Shown here piece after piece: positions 43,636 through 54,149 of a stretch of DNA of 64,000 nt. Origin of the DNA: Papio anubis (taxonomy: Eukaryota; Chordata; Mammalia; Primates; Cercopithecidae). The number at the start of each line of letters is the position of its first letter. Positions within the stretch are counted from its first letter, which is position 1. The stretch lies in NCBI RefSeq assembly GCF_008728515.1, contig NC_044996.1, positions 105,921,467 to 105,985,466 of the forward strand, read 5' to 3'. Under the pieces are notes generated by a model. The model was given only the letters and a program-made list of their open reading frames with translations. It did not search any database and was not told the origin of the DNA. Both the position numbers and the translations under genes were made by a program.

Positions 43636-44579
43636 TTAACTTTAAACAACTTTTAATCACTGTGTTTGTTATTGCATCCCTCAGTGATCTCCTGACATGT
43701 TGTCAGTCCAAACTATCTCGGTAGCTAAAGGCTTCAAAGCTCCTGGTGCTCACCCCAGGCCCTGGCACTCGCGGGCCCTCGGGAGACACTGTTGAGGTGA
43801 GGAGGGGGAGTACTAATGTAGATGATCTCCAGGGCAGGAAGGAGAGTGTAGGGAGGGATGGGAGAAACTAACAGAGGCCAGAGAGAGAAAGACAAGACCC
43901 CTCCCTCAATCATGGGGTGGGGCCGGAGAGGAGGAGTATGCATGTTCCCGTAAGAACTCTCTCTCTTGTCTTGCCCTCACTGGGTCATCTGTGTGTGAAG
44001 AGGCATAAGCATATTTGTGGTTCTGTCCATTTTCTAGGCATCTACCTGCTCCTCTCTCCTCACTCTCTGGGACACAGTGTGTTCCTCTGTCTTATGAAAT
44101 AATTCTGCTCCTGGAGAACCTCTCTTAGGGTTACTTCTCATCAGCCAAAGTCGTAACTGCCAAAGGAAAAAAAAAATGGGTGCACTCTTGAGTCCCTAAG
44201 TGAAGGGACTTCACCTTAGGCTAAAATAATACCAAAATCCTATTACAGTGGACAAAATAATCTCAGTAGTTCTCATTAGTTATTCTAACAACCTAGTGAG
44301 GAGTTTTCTCTTTGTAACTTACTCGCCAGCGTGGCTCTTCCTGGAGTTGCTTCATAGGTAATATATACAGTACACTTAACCCTGCATTCCAAGAACAAAG
44401 CATTTATAAAGTACCGAATGCTTTGTTAATTCTAAATTTAGTGACAAAAATTGTAAAGATGGAAGTCATCAATGGAAAATATTCACTTGATATGCTACTC
44501 GCTGAGCAAGTTACCATCCATGAGAGGGGTCAGGAGACTTAAGGTGATCACCCCTCAAACCAGCAGGCTGTTGTGTGAC
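43636..44579. other. Unique sequence, no gene seen
   Basis: No repeat is recognised. 44220-44470 is AT-rich with no identified motif cluster. Confidence 0.4.
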
Positions 44580-44957
44580 TTTCAGTACCTACCTCCCATG
44601 AGATTAGGCAGAATATATTTCCCCACCTGTTGACTTTGGGTTTGGCTGGGTGACTTGCTTTGTCCAATGGAACACGGTAGGAGTAACAGGGGGTCAGTTC
44701 TGAGCCTAGACCTTAGGAGACACCTTGCGTTTCTGCTTAGACCCTTGGCACTTCTGCTGTTTATGTGTCCCGGGTAGCCATTGGTCCAAGGAGACTGAGA
44801 AGGCATGTGGAACCACTAAAATTCACTCAGAAGTCTGAAGCAGAACCACCCCTATAGTCCTGTGAGCAAGAAAAATAAATGCTTGTTTGGTAAATTACTG
44901 AGTTTGTGGATGATTTGTTATGTGGCATTATTACAGAAATAGCTGACTAATACACCT
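44580..44957 (+). mobile_element. MLT1-like ancient LTR
   Basis: TTGCTTTGTCCAATGGAACACG, then AAATAAATGCTTGTTTGGTAAATTACTGAG and the end ATAGCTGACTAATACA follow the 3' half of an old MaLR-type LTR, with its AATAAA at about 44876. The 5' half is diverged. Confidence 0.65.
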
Positions 44958-45619
44958 AGTAAAGTGGAATTATTGAAACTGAACTGGCACATATACTAGG
45001 TACATCTGAAATTTCCTTGCAACAGAGCTTGGTTAGGGCCCTTAGTGTCCTTTGACTTACTTAGGCTGCTGAGGTCTAGTTAACTCTGAAGAGTTGGAAG
45101 ACATCCTTTCTTAAATTGGAGGATTGGTTTTAGCCCTGGTTAGGTCTGGGTTGATTTGCTTTACTGCCCCACCTCCCAATACCCTCTGAGTAACCCAAAA
45201 GTCTGCATCTCAGTATTTCAACAGCATGTTTCAGTTTTCAAATCCTTTTGATATAAATTGTTTACACTACTAGTAAAACCAAAGCTCAGAATTTTTGCTA
45301 TGCTCACAGCTTTCTTCTGAGAAATTCCTTCTGAAATGTCTCCAGATCAGTGCCACAGGCTGCTACCACCCTCACATGTATTGACTGGACCAAGGGCGGA
45401 TGAGCACTTGCCCAAAGACAGCCAAGTCACAGACTGGCCAGTGGCCTGTGAGATGGCCTGCCTCCAAAGCTCCACCAAATGGAAGTGTAAGTGACAGCTT
45501 TCTCTCTCCATAGTGGGAAGAGTGTTGCCACTGGAGTCTGTAGTTTATTACAGTCAGATCATGGAAGATGCACACAGGCCTATCTAGCCATTTTCTCCTC
45601 TCTGACCCTTGTATTAAAG
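44958..45619. other. Unique sequence, no gene seen
   Basis: I see no recognisable repeat or gene. The minus frame at 45372-45665 has no domain. Confidence 0.4.
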
Positions 45620-45752
45620 CTGCAACACCATCATCAGGGAGCGTGGTAGAAATGCAGACTCTCACGTCCCACCCAGATCCACCAAATCAGAATTTGCGTT
45701 TGAACACGATTCCTGGGAGATTGGGTGGCACAATGGTTTGAGAAGTATTGCT
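45620..45752 (-). mobile_element. MER5-type hAT fragment
   Basis: GGTAGAAATGCAGACTCTCA, ACCAAATCAGAATTTGCGTTT and ATGGTTTGAGAAG are reversed MER5 landmarks. Left terminus missing. Confidence 0.75.
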
Positions 45753-45805
45753 CAGAGATATAGGTCAAGTTGTCCTCTTTCACGAAGACTTTTTAAATGA
45801 GTCCC

Positions 45806-46272
45806 TATTATGGGGTGAATTGTGTTTCCCCCAAAAGATACATTGAAATATTAGCCCCAGTACCTAAAACTGTGCCCTTATTTGGAAATAAAGTTGTTCT
45901 CAATGTAATTGCTTAAGATGAGGTCATACTGGAGGAGGGTTATTCAGGAGTAGGGTGGGCCCTTAATTCATATGACTGGCGTTTTTATAAAAGGAGAATA
46001 GACACAGACACACACACAGAGGAAAGACAGCTGTGTGATGACAAAGGCAGAGATTGAAGTGATAAATCTAGAAGCCAAAAAACTACTGGGGCCACCAGAA
46101 GATGGAAGCTGCAAGGACAGATCCTTCCCTAGAGACTTTGGAGGAAGCATGGCCCTGTCAACACCTTAATTTTGAACATCTAGCCTCCAGAACTGTGAGA
46201 AAATCAATTTCTGTTGTTTGAAGCCACTCAGTTTGTGGTACTTTGTCATGGCAGCCCTGGGAAACCAATACA
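45806..46272 (+). mobile_element. Solo MLT1-type LTR, full length
   Basis: GGGGTGAATTGTGTTTCCCCC, TGTGCCCTTATTTGGAAATA, AAGATGAGGTCATACTGGAG, GGGGCCACCAGAAGATGGAAG, GCCTCCAGAACTGTGAGA, TTGTTTGAAGCCACTCAGTTTG and AACCAATACA occur in order. About 467 bp. No clear 5-bp duplication remains. Confidence 0.93.
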
Positions 46273-47098
46273 CCTGCCTGAGCTGTTGGGGAGCTCCGTT
46301 AGGGTTCTCTCCAAAACTAAAGAAGGCATGGAAATAAGGGTAATGGGTACACGTTGTGGGAAGCACAAAGGAGAGAGAATACAGGTGGGACAAGGGAGAG
46401 AGAAAAGCCGACAAAGCTGCTATGAGCAGCTAGGCTCAATCCCACTGGGATCCTTGGAGTAAAATGTGGAGAATATGCCTCAGAATTGTTCCACTGGAGA
46501 ACAGGTTGGCATTCATCCACCAACTCCTGCTCCCATTGATTGCAGGTTTCCCGCAGGGCCATCCACTTCCTCATACTTTAGGGGTGAGCCTACACGTGAC
46601 TGAGCAAGATTCCCTGGTCAGGGTCTATCTATGATCAGTGGAGAAGGGAGTCCTGTGCTTGTGGTTTAATGCCCTGTAGTCACCATCTTGCAATTCTTAA
46701 TAATTTTATCTTCAAAATTGTGTTTTGTAAGAGAAATCTAATGGACAATGGAGCATACTCTGGCAGCTTGGAACCTCTCAGCCTTCCCAGGATGGGTTCT
46801 CGGTTGCCTGCTCCACTGCCCCCACCCTGTTGCTGCTCCTGCTCACCACCCCTGTCAGGATCCTGATGGAAGGCACAGAGGGCTTGGTCATGCACCAAGT
46901 TGTGGGTTATAGCTCCAATGAGGATTCGAACTTGCCCTAGGAATAACTTCCTGCCAGAGGGAGTTTGGCATTAAGAAGCAAATAAAAATTACTAGGATGG
47001 TTAAGAGAGTGTGCACAAGTGGAAGAGTGGGAAAAGCTTGTGTCTTGCTTTTTGAACAAGGTGTCACAAAATTTCTTTCCTTCCTCTCTCTCTGTGTC
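46273..47098. other. Unassigned sequence, no gene seen
   Basis: 46290-46620 resembles, in reverse, parts of 57560-57900 (CCAACTCC, TCATTG-like units), so it may be an old dispersed repeat. The rest is unique. Confidence 0.3.
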
Positions 47099-47244
47099 TT
47101 AGACAGGGTCTTGCTTTGTCACCCAGACTGGAGTGCAGTGGCGCAATCATAACTCTCTGCAGGCTTGAACTCCTGGCTCAGGTGATCCTCCCACCCCAGC
47201 CTCCAGAATAGCTAGGACTATAGGTGCAAACCACCAGGCTTGGC
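47099..47244 (-). mobile_element. FRAM / Alu right-arm monomer, antisense
   Basis: One Alu arm only: AGACAGGGTCTTGCTTTGTCACCC to CAAACCACCAGGCTTGGC. The internal CAATCATAACTCTCTGCAGGC matches the right-arm type with its extra insert. Preceding TC-rich stretch is not a clean tail. CAAAATTTC and CAAATTTTC at the flanks may be the duplication. Confidence 0.75.
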
Positions 47245-48114
47245 TCAAATTTTCATTTGTCACTGTGCCCACAAATTATGTCACCTTCCCTGTCCCTGAT
47301 TCTGGAGGGAGCCCTGAGAGAGGAGCAGAGGTGGGCAGGCAGTCAAGGTGGAAATCTGTTAGCATGTGAACTGCCCACCTTGGCTGCAGGTGAGCTTGGG
47401 TATTCCTAGGGGATATGGGGTGTAGTGTCAACAGGGGCTACAGAAGGGGTCTCCTCTATGTTGAAGCAGTTGCCTTACCCACCTTTATGTTGCCTTCTTG
47501 TTGTTTTATGGCTGTTGGTCTCTACCAACCTGGTGCTGGTTTCCACCAGCGTATTTGAGCAGGACTTGCAGTTCTCTGTGGGCTCCCATGGTACCTGGCC
47601 TCATCACCTGCTTCTAGAAGAATGAATAGAATCTAAAATCTCTAAAGGATATCACTGTGAAGCCTTGGGAGAACGATGCCCCCTACAATGTGAAAGAGCC
47701 AATAGATGTTATTTTTTCTTTCTGTTGGGCACAAAGTCTAGGACCTCCCAAGGCATGGGACAGCATGTGTCTGTCCACCAGGTTGTCACAGCTATGCTTG
47801 GCATCGGGGAAGCAGAGCCAGCCAGCTGTCAGTCAGGGCAGGGGAAACTGCGCTGTGTCTATGCCTAGGGATGCTGCTCAGTGCAGCCTCCAGCTGGGCC
47901 TCAAAGTCAGCAGAGGATACCAAATGTGGAGGGAAGGGCATGTGGGCAAGGTGGCTGAGAGAGAGACAAGAGGGACCGGCTGAAGGGAAAGGAGGCTGGG
48001 GGAAGTGTGAAGGGAAGATAGGAGTGAGATGCGAGAGGAGAGAGAGGAGGGGTAGTCCTTGGACCAACTTGGGGCAGTGGGGAGGCTACTGGGTGCTTTT
48101 GTTGGTGGAGCACA
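47245..48114. other. Unique sequence, overlapping chance frames
   Basis: Frames of 66-113 codons lie in several registers on both strands (47425-48218). No domain, and GA-rich composition at 47925-48060 explains long frames. Confidence 0.4.
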
Positions 48115-48290
48115 GTAGTTACATACTTATGCCTGGAGTCAGGCCTGCCTGGGCTCAAATCCTGGCCCTGCCACTTACTAAGTGTAAACTGGTAGGATGC
48201 AGAGGATGCTAACAGCATCTACCTCATAGGGGCCTCATGAGGCTGAAATATGCGTGGCCCTGAACCTGACACCCAGCAGGTGCTCCCCAA
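48115..48290 (+). mobile_element. MIR SINE
   Basis: GAGTCAGGCCTGCCTGGGCTCAAATCC, TGCCACTTACTAAGTGTAAAC and CATCTACCTCATAGGG follow MIR order with the middle shortened; the TTGCCTCAGTTT part is lost. Confidence 0.85.
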
Positions 48291-48627
48291 AGTCCACACT
48301 CACACCAGTGCTTCTCGTCAGAAGGGGAAGCACAAGGTCATCAGACCGGGAATGTGAAGGCTTGTGTCCCTAGCCACCTCCCTACAACTTTGTCCATAGC
48401 TTTCATCTTTGCCTCTTGTAGGCAAAGGCTGATTACACGTGTTGGCTGGCTTATGTTCTTGGTAGATGAGCGCCTGGCAAGGTGAAGGCAGTCAAGGCCT
48501 GGTTTGCCAGAGGCCACAGTTGCAAGTATTGGCTTCATTTCAACTGTCTCTTCATGGGCAGAGTCCCTTCCATTAATGAGATCTCAGTGCAGCCATCAGT
48601 GACACAGGCAGGAGAACAGTAAGTCAG

Positions 48628-48860
48628 GTGGTAGCATAAACTTTGGAGTCAGACTGCTTGGGCACAGCATTTACTAGCTGTGTGACCTTGGGCAAGTCCC
48701 ATAATCCCTCTGTGTTCCGTGACTATAAAGTAACAGTAAGAAGATGAATACCTACCTCATGAAATGCTATAGGGCCTCAATTAGTTAACATACGTAAGGT
48801 ATATGGAACAGTCTACAGTGCCCAGAATATTCTATATTAAAGTGGGAGGTATTATTACTG
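48628..48860 (+). mobile_element. MIR SINE, near full length
   Basis: GGAGTCAGACTGCTTGGGC, TTTACTAGCTGTGTGACCTTGGGCAAGTC, CTACCTCATGAAATGC and a 3' ACAGTGCCCAGAATATTC in MIR order. Confidence 0.92.
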
Positions 48861-49264
48861 CATGGCACAAGACATAGTGCTAATGAAGGCTCTTGGCCCA
48901 GACCTTCCCGGGAGGGGGCATAGAAAAGAATTCTCTTTTGCCTGGGTGCCTGGGATTTAAAGGTCCTACATTACCCTTGGTAGCAGGGGCAGGGGACAGA
49001 AGGCAAAGGCATAGGGAAGGCTTCCCTGCATGAGTGGGCACTGGCTTGCCCAAAAAGTAGTGGGGCTGGCAGCCACTGCTAAGTGAGCCAGAGTGGGGGC
49101 CAATGGCTGTACTCATTCTACGAGTTATGGATGGAGGGAGGGTCCATGGAAGCCAGATTGTGACCACCACCCGTTCTTGTCCATACCTGAAGGGATATGG
49201 ACTTCATCCTCAAGGCAATGTGGAAGCATTGCAGTGACAGTAAGGAGATGGTATTTATGAGGCT
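48861..49264. other. Unique sequence, no gene seen
   Basis: No repeat recognised; a 96-codon minus frame (48880-49170) has no domain. Confidence 0.4.
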
Positions 49265-49395
49265 CAATCACTCATTCATGCATCAAGTGTTCATTGAGCA
49301 ACAACTACGTACTATGCACAGTTCTAGACCCTGTAGTGCTGAGCAAGATGTACATGTCTTGGCCTTCAAAGAGCTGACAGGCAGTCTGCTTGGGG
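49265..49395 (-). mobile_element. L2 LINE 3' fragment
   Basis: CACTCATTCATGCATCAAGTGTTCATTGAGC, GTTCTAGACCCTGTAGTGC and TTGGCCTTCAAAGAGCTGACAGG are the reversed L2 3' end. Confidence 0.82.
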
Positions 49396-52299
49396 AGCTA
49401 AGGGCTTTGTAAACCTTCAAGTGACAACAAGCCCTGGCCCTGTTTAATGCAGGCCCTAATTCTGAATTCCTGTTCTCAGAGCTGAGCTTTCACTTTTGCA
49501 TCGGGACCTGCAGGAGAAACCTGTGGACTATGGGTGCTTTGCATTTTTTCACCAAGTTGCCAGAGGCAACGCGTGCCCTGGCTGTTCTGGAAACCTGACT
49601 TTGAACTGCTTTCTTCAGAAGGCACACTGGGTTTCACCCTCAGTAGTTGTCAATGGCTAGCCTGGCATTTTCCCTCGGTTGCTAAAATCCCCTAGTGTTC
49701 CTGGTACTCAGCATCGCACCTAGTATATTTTCATTAGTCACCAAAGGCAGCCGGAAGTTGAGTTCTAAAAAGCCTCGTGGGGAAAAAATCGGTCTCAGGT
49801 TGAGTTCTTCAGGAAGCAGATGCTGAGATGGAGTTAGTGATCATGAGAGATGATTTAGTCCTTCAGTGGCTTCCAGGAAGGACCATATCAAATTGGGCAC
49901 TCGTGGAAGGGGGAGGGGAGGAAGCAAGATTGGGCAGGGGGAGCTGTCAGGTGGCAATGCAGGTCTGAAAAGTCACTGCCAGTCCAGAGGGAGCTCCGAG
50001 CAAAGGTGCCATCAGAGGAATCTCTCATGGCACAGAAACAGCTGGCCTGAGTACCACAGCCTGCTTAGCCACCGGCCAGGGGCCACCCCTAGAGGAACAT
50101 GACATCAGCTCAAAAGCTGAGGCCCACCCGCTGAAGCCAACAGCTGAAGGCTGTCAGTTAACCACAGTCAAAGCAGCTGGCAGCGAGTTCCTTGCTGGAG
50201 GTGCTCTGAGTGATGCCTCTCTACGTCTGTCATAAGACCCGAAAGGAGAATTGGGAGCAGGCCCTGGCACCGCGTGCATAATTAAGACAAGGTCTCTCTC
50301 TGCCTTCAAGGTCCTCACTACCCAGTAGCACTTGTAAGAATTCATAATATCCCTGGAAGGAACATCCAGGCAAGAATATCCCAAATCCAGTTTATAGGGC
50401 TACAAGGTGCTGTGCAGGAGGCTGCTCAATTTGCCTGATACTCTGAGAATTTCCCCACCCAGACCAATGAAAATGATCCTTATACCAGCAATGGAGAAAA
50501 TCTTTTCTATTTTCCTTTTTCCTAATTTGGTGGAGAAGATGCAAATGGATATAGACTCCATCAAAATGCTCTCACCAATGATAGATATCCCCTATTTTGT
50601 TTCGCTCCCGTTTGGGTTGTTAGAGTGGCAGCAATTAAACTTGACAAAATAGTGATTAAAAAACAATGAGAGGCAAATGTACCAGCACACCAGCGCGCAT
50701 CTAGACCATTCCAAAAATGATCTCTTAAGTGTTTGAAATCTGCTTTATTTTCCTACCGCAGGAATGAGTTTTCAAAAAACAGCACTTAGGAAGGGCAATT
50801 TGCCACAAGCATTCCACGGCCCCAACAAATAGTATTTCTTTCTAATGGACTCTCCCCCTCCAAATTTAACTGCAGTTCCCAAATCAGATTCATTATACAA
50901 AAGAACGAACAAATGCCACAAAATGCCCAGAAACTGAGCCTCTTCTTGCCACTTCCAATAATGCAAAAGGCAAACAAAACTTCTCAACAGTAACTTTGCT
51001 TGCTGGGTTTCCCGGGCACCAGCTGCTGGGCTGCCCTGGTCTGGGAGGTCACAGCCACCATGGAGCTGGGAGGTCTAGCTGTGATCCATCCCAAAAGTCA
51101 GCTGTTGCTGCCTTCTGAGCAGGGGCTTTATAACATCTGGCTGCTCCTTACAGGACTGAATGAAGTGTGTGACTCACAGGGGACCTTTTAGAGAGAGGAA
51201 TGAACAACACAGGCCATTTTCAGCAGTGAGGTTTTTGTTTGTTTGTTTTTTGAAATCCTGATGCATATTTGGCTCTCGTGAAGCCACGGTCATGTCTTTC
51301 TCTCTCTCTCTTTCTGATGTGCAAGCAGCTTTCTGGGTCTAATTATAGATGTAGTCAGTGCATCCTTGATCAATAGTTCTGAGTGTCCTCCCGCCTGAAG
51401 AGCCGTTTAGTTCTTGCTGATGGGCTGTCATTTCAACCTTTAGCTCTGAGCGGCAGTTTTCAGACTCCTCAACCCCATCAGCGAAGCCCCAGCTTCTCCC
51501 AGAGCACTCTTTGAATTTTGCGGAGCTTGGATTGACCCCCATCTGAGGAGGCCCCATCTGCAGGGAGGCCCCATCTGCAGGGAGGCCTAAGGAGGCTGTG
51601 GAGAAGCCTGACAATGTCCGGAACTACAACGGAAGACTGGGGTTCAAAGCACGGCGACAGCCAGAACAGGGAACAGAGTCAAAGAACGTCTCCCCTGAGG
51701 TACTCCCTCAAAGGAGGGGCAGAGGAGAGCCGCTGGCAGCAAGAATCCACCTTGGGAGTAAGGCAGCAGTCCATGTGCTCATTCCCAATTATCTCCGGTA
51801 GAGTCATAATCGTGCTGGCTTTCGAGACCCAGAAAGCCACTGTTTGCAGGCTACTGTTTAATAATGAGAGATGCACAGCACAGGGGTAGCAGGGAAATGA
51901 AGAGGCAGAGCACAATTTGACCTGCAGGGCACTGGAAACCGTGAAGCAGAGAGACGCTTAATAATAGGGTTTTACCAGATGGGAGTGAGTGGCTGCCCGT
52001 GTGACTTGGTGCTGTCTCTGAGCACGACCTCAGACAGGCTCTCTAGATCGACTCCATGTCCTCTGCCAGGTGGGTGGATGCTGTGCGAAAGTGAAGCTGG
52101 GCACAACGTTGAGTACCCAGTGAAGGAAGGCAGGGAACGGGAGAGAAACAAGGGCTCCAAGCAAGGTGTTGGCTCAGACTCTTGGTGCCCCAGAATAGAG
52201 TGTTGGGGGAAGCTCCCAGCTCCCCTATACTTGGGCCCTTTTCCAGGGCAGGCCTAGGCACAGGCATGGCAGGGTAGGGGAGGTACACCCAGGGACCAC
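49396..52299. other. Long repeat-poor interval
   Basis: About 2.9 kb with only one possible old repeat (49800-50130, CAGGAAGCAGATGCTGAG, similar in part to 57575). 50400-51200 has an even composition and no recognised repeat; an embedded TC tract is at 51296-51320. 51551-51588 holds a direct duplication of GGCCCCATCTGCAGGGAGGC. Frames up to 92 codons show no domain. Repeat depletion is compatible with a constrained or regulatory interval, but that is inference. Confidence 0.4.
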
Positions 52300-52460
52300 T
52301 TGAAAAGCAGCCGGCGTGGGTAACGCGCCCAGAGCCGCCAATCCCGGGCCTGCCCGTTCCTATGGAAACAGGCGCCAAGCTAGGAGCCTGCTGCTGGGAG
52401 CCAAGTCCCAGGCGGCTGTCAGGCTCAGATGCCGGCTGCCCGCTGGGACCTGGAAGTGCC
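52300..52460. promoter_or_regulatory. CpG-rich spot with CCAAT box and X-box-like palindrome
   Basis: About 11 CpG in 160 bp. A CCAAT box lies at 52338-52342 and a palindrome-like GTTCCTATGGAAAC at 52356-52369, close to the X-box bound by RFX factors. No TATA box is nearby. This would suit a small TATA-less promoter or an RFX-bound enhancer; no exon could be assigned. Confidence 0.4.
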
Positions 52461-52685
52461 CTTTTCCAAAAACCATCCCTGCTGGCTCTGAGTCAGAGGG
52501 GTCCCCCAGCATCCGCTGAGCTCAGAGCCTGGATGGAAGAGGAGCGGGAGGAGAAGGAGGGGAGCGAATAAAAATATTTACGCTTAACAAACACTTTGAT
52601 GTTTGAAGACTGTGTGTACAAATGAGGGCTGGGAACATCCTTGGTGAAGGGCTGGTGTTTCCAGGCAAATCTTCAAATCTTTTCA

Positions 52686-52686
<1 letters not shown>

Positions 52687-52720
<34 letters not shown>

Positions 52721-52723
52721 ACG
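52687..52723. repeat. (CA)n microsatellite
   Basis: About 17 CA units with one AT interruption near the right end. Confidence 0.95.
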
Positions 52724-53163
52724 CAATCTCCGGCTCTCTTTCTCTCTTGATAGGTTTACATTATCACTGAAGCAGAATGCAAAGCTGGACTTGGGAAAGG
52801 TGTGAGTGGTGATGGATGAGCACCCAGGGACCACACCTGTGTACCTCTGTGGGCCTCCTCTGTCAGCCCCGATGTGGCCTGCGGTGGCTGGTTGGAGGGC
52901 GTAGGAGGCATGTGGGGCTGCATGGCCACTTGAGGTGTGTTAGGAAGGCTGCCTGCTGGAGCTGCCACACGGCTGGGGGCTCCGGGTCTGGAGAGGCTTG
53001 AGGATCAAGTGCGGTGACACTGAATCATGCCTGGTGTTCTGCACTTGGGTGAATGTGAAGCCCTCTTCAGAGGAAGTGTGCAGTAAAGACCTTGCACCAG
53101 GGTTGACCTTTATCTTCAGAGGTCCTGACAGTTGAAAACAATGTGTGACACTTGCATCGTGCC

Positions 53164-53190
53164 CAGGCAGAGGCAGAGGCAGAGGCAGTG
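53164..53190. repeat. (GGCAGA)n short array
   Basis: Four consecutive AGGCAG units directly before a MIR; likely slippage. Confidence 0.9.
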
Positions 53191-53392
53191 AGGAGCTTGG
53201 GGTTTGGAACCAGACAGTGCTGGCTGCGTGGCCTTGGGAAAGTCATTTAACCTTCCTGATCCTAAATTTCTTAACTTAGAGGTAATAATAATAAGCACCT
53301 CATTGTGTTATTGTGTGGACTAAATATTTAAAAATATATGTAATTTGTAGTATTTGCTTAATAAATGTCAGCAAATATTATTGCGTTCACCT
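53191..53392 (+). mobile_element. MIR SINE
   Basis: GGTTTGGAACCAGACAGTGCTGG, GGCCTTGGGAAAGTCATTTAACC, AATAATAATAAGCACCTCATTG and GCTTAATAAATGTCAGC follow full MIR order. Confidence 0.92.
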
Positions 53393-53637
53393 GAGAAATG
53401 GTGACTGAGCCTGTACAAAATGTACAGGAACCCATGTTAAGTCTTTGAAGGATACAACAGTTATTCGGGCAGGTAATTTGCCCTAAGGGGGTTTATAGTT
53501 TGGTGAAGAAGCCAAGAGAGGAACATTAATAATTAAGAATATAAGCAGAAGATACAAAGTGAAAGTTCAACAGTGTCCACTACCTGTCCTCCCTTAAATA
53601 GTTCTTTAGAGGTGAAAATAAGGTAGTGTAGGTATGT

Positions 53638-54090
53638 ATTACTCAGGGAAGGCTAGCTGCTGTGACAAACAACCCTCAAGTAGCAGTAGCTAAGCACCTG
53701 CAGTGGCTAAACAACCTTCAGTAGCTAAGCACCTGCAGTGGCTAAACACCTTCAGTAGCTAAGCACCTGCAGTGGCTAAGTACCTGCAGGTGTTTGGCAT
53801 TCACTTTTCCATGAGGTGATTCAGAAGCCCAGGTGCCTTCCAGCTTCTCTAGCCTTGGAATCCTCCACTGGCCCTTTCTATCCAGTGGATGGAGGAGGGA
53901 CAAGAGAGCATATGGGACTGTGTGGAAAGTGTTGGAGACCACGTCTCAGTCTGGCTGCATTTTACTGTCCAGAATCCAGTTGTTGGCCCCACCTAACTGC
54001 AAAGGTTGCTGGGAAATGTAGTCTTCCCATGTACCCAATGGGTAAGTAAAATAGGGATTGGTGAACACATAGTGTTGTATCTGCCACAGT
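53638..54090 (-). repeat. Ancient LTR, family uncertain, with minisatellite
   Basis: GGCTAGCTGCTGTGACAAAC near the start, TTTTCCATGAGGTGATTCAGAAGCCCAGG in the middle and CCTAACTGCAAAGGTTGCTGGGAAATG near the end are the order of an old mammalian LTR read in reverse. It ends with GAACACATAGTGTTGTATCTGCCACAG. Possibly LTR33-like; related to 17085-17350. Confidence 0.55.
53685..53792. repeat. 34-35-bp minisatellite, about 3 copies
   Basis: Units begin AGTAGCTAAGCACCTGCAGTGG at 53685, 53720 and 53754. The first unit has one extra base. The array lies in an LTR and contains alternating AGTAGCTAAGC and AGTGGCTAA half-units, implying an older half-unit duplication. Confidence 0.93.
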
Positions 54091-54149
54091 TGGAAAGGAC
54101 TTTGAGAACTCAACAACCATACAATTTTTGGGGGCAGGGATGGTTGTTC

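Noticed and set aside
53685..53792. Possible CRISPR-like array
   Set aside because: Units are directly adjacent without spacers and lie in a mammalian LTR; this is a minisatellite.
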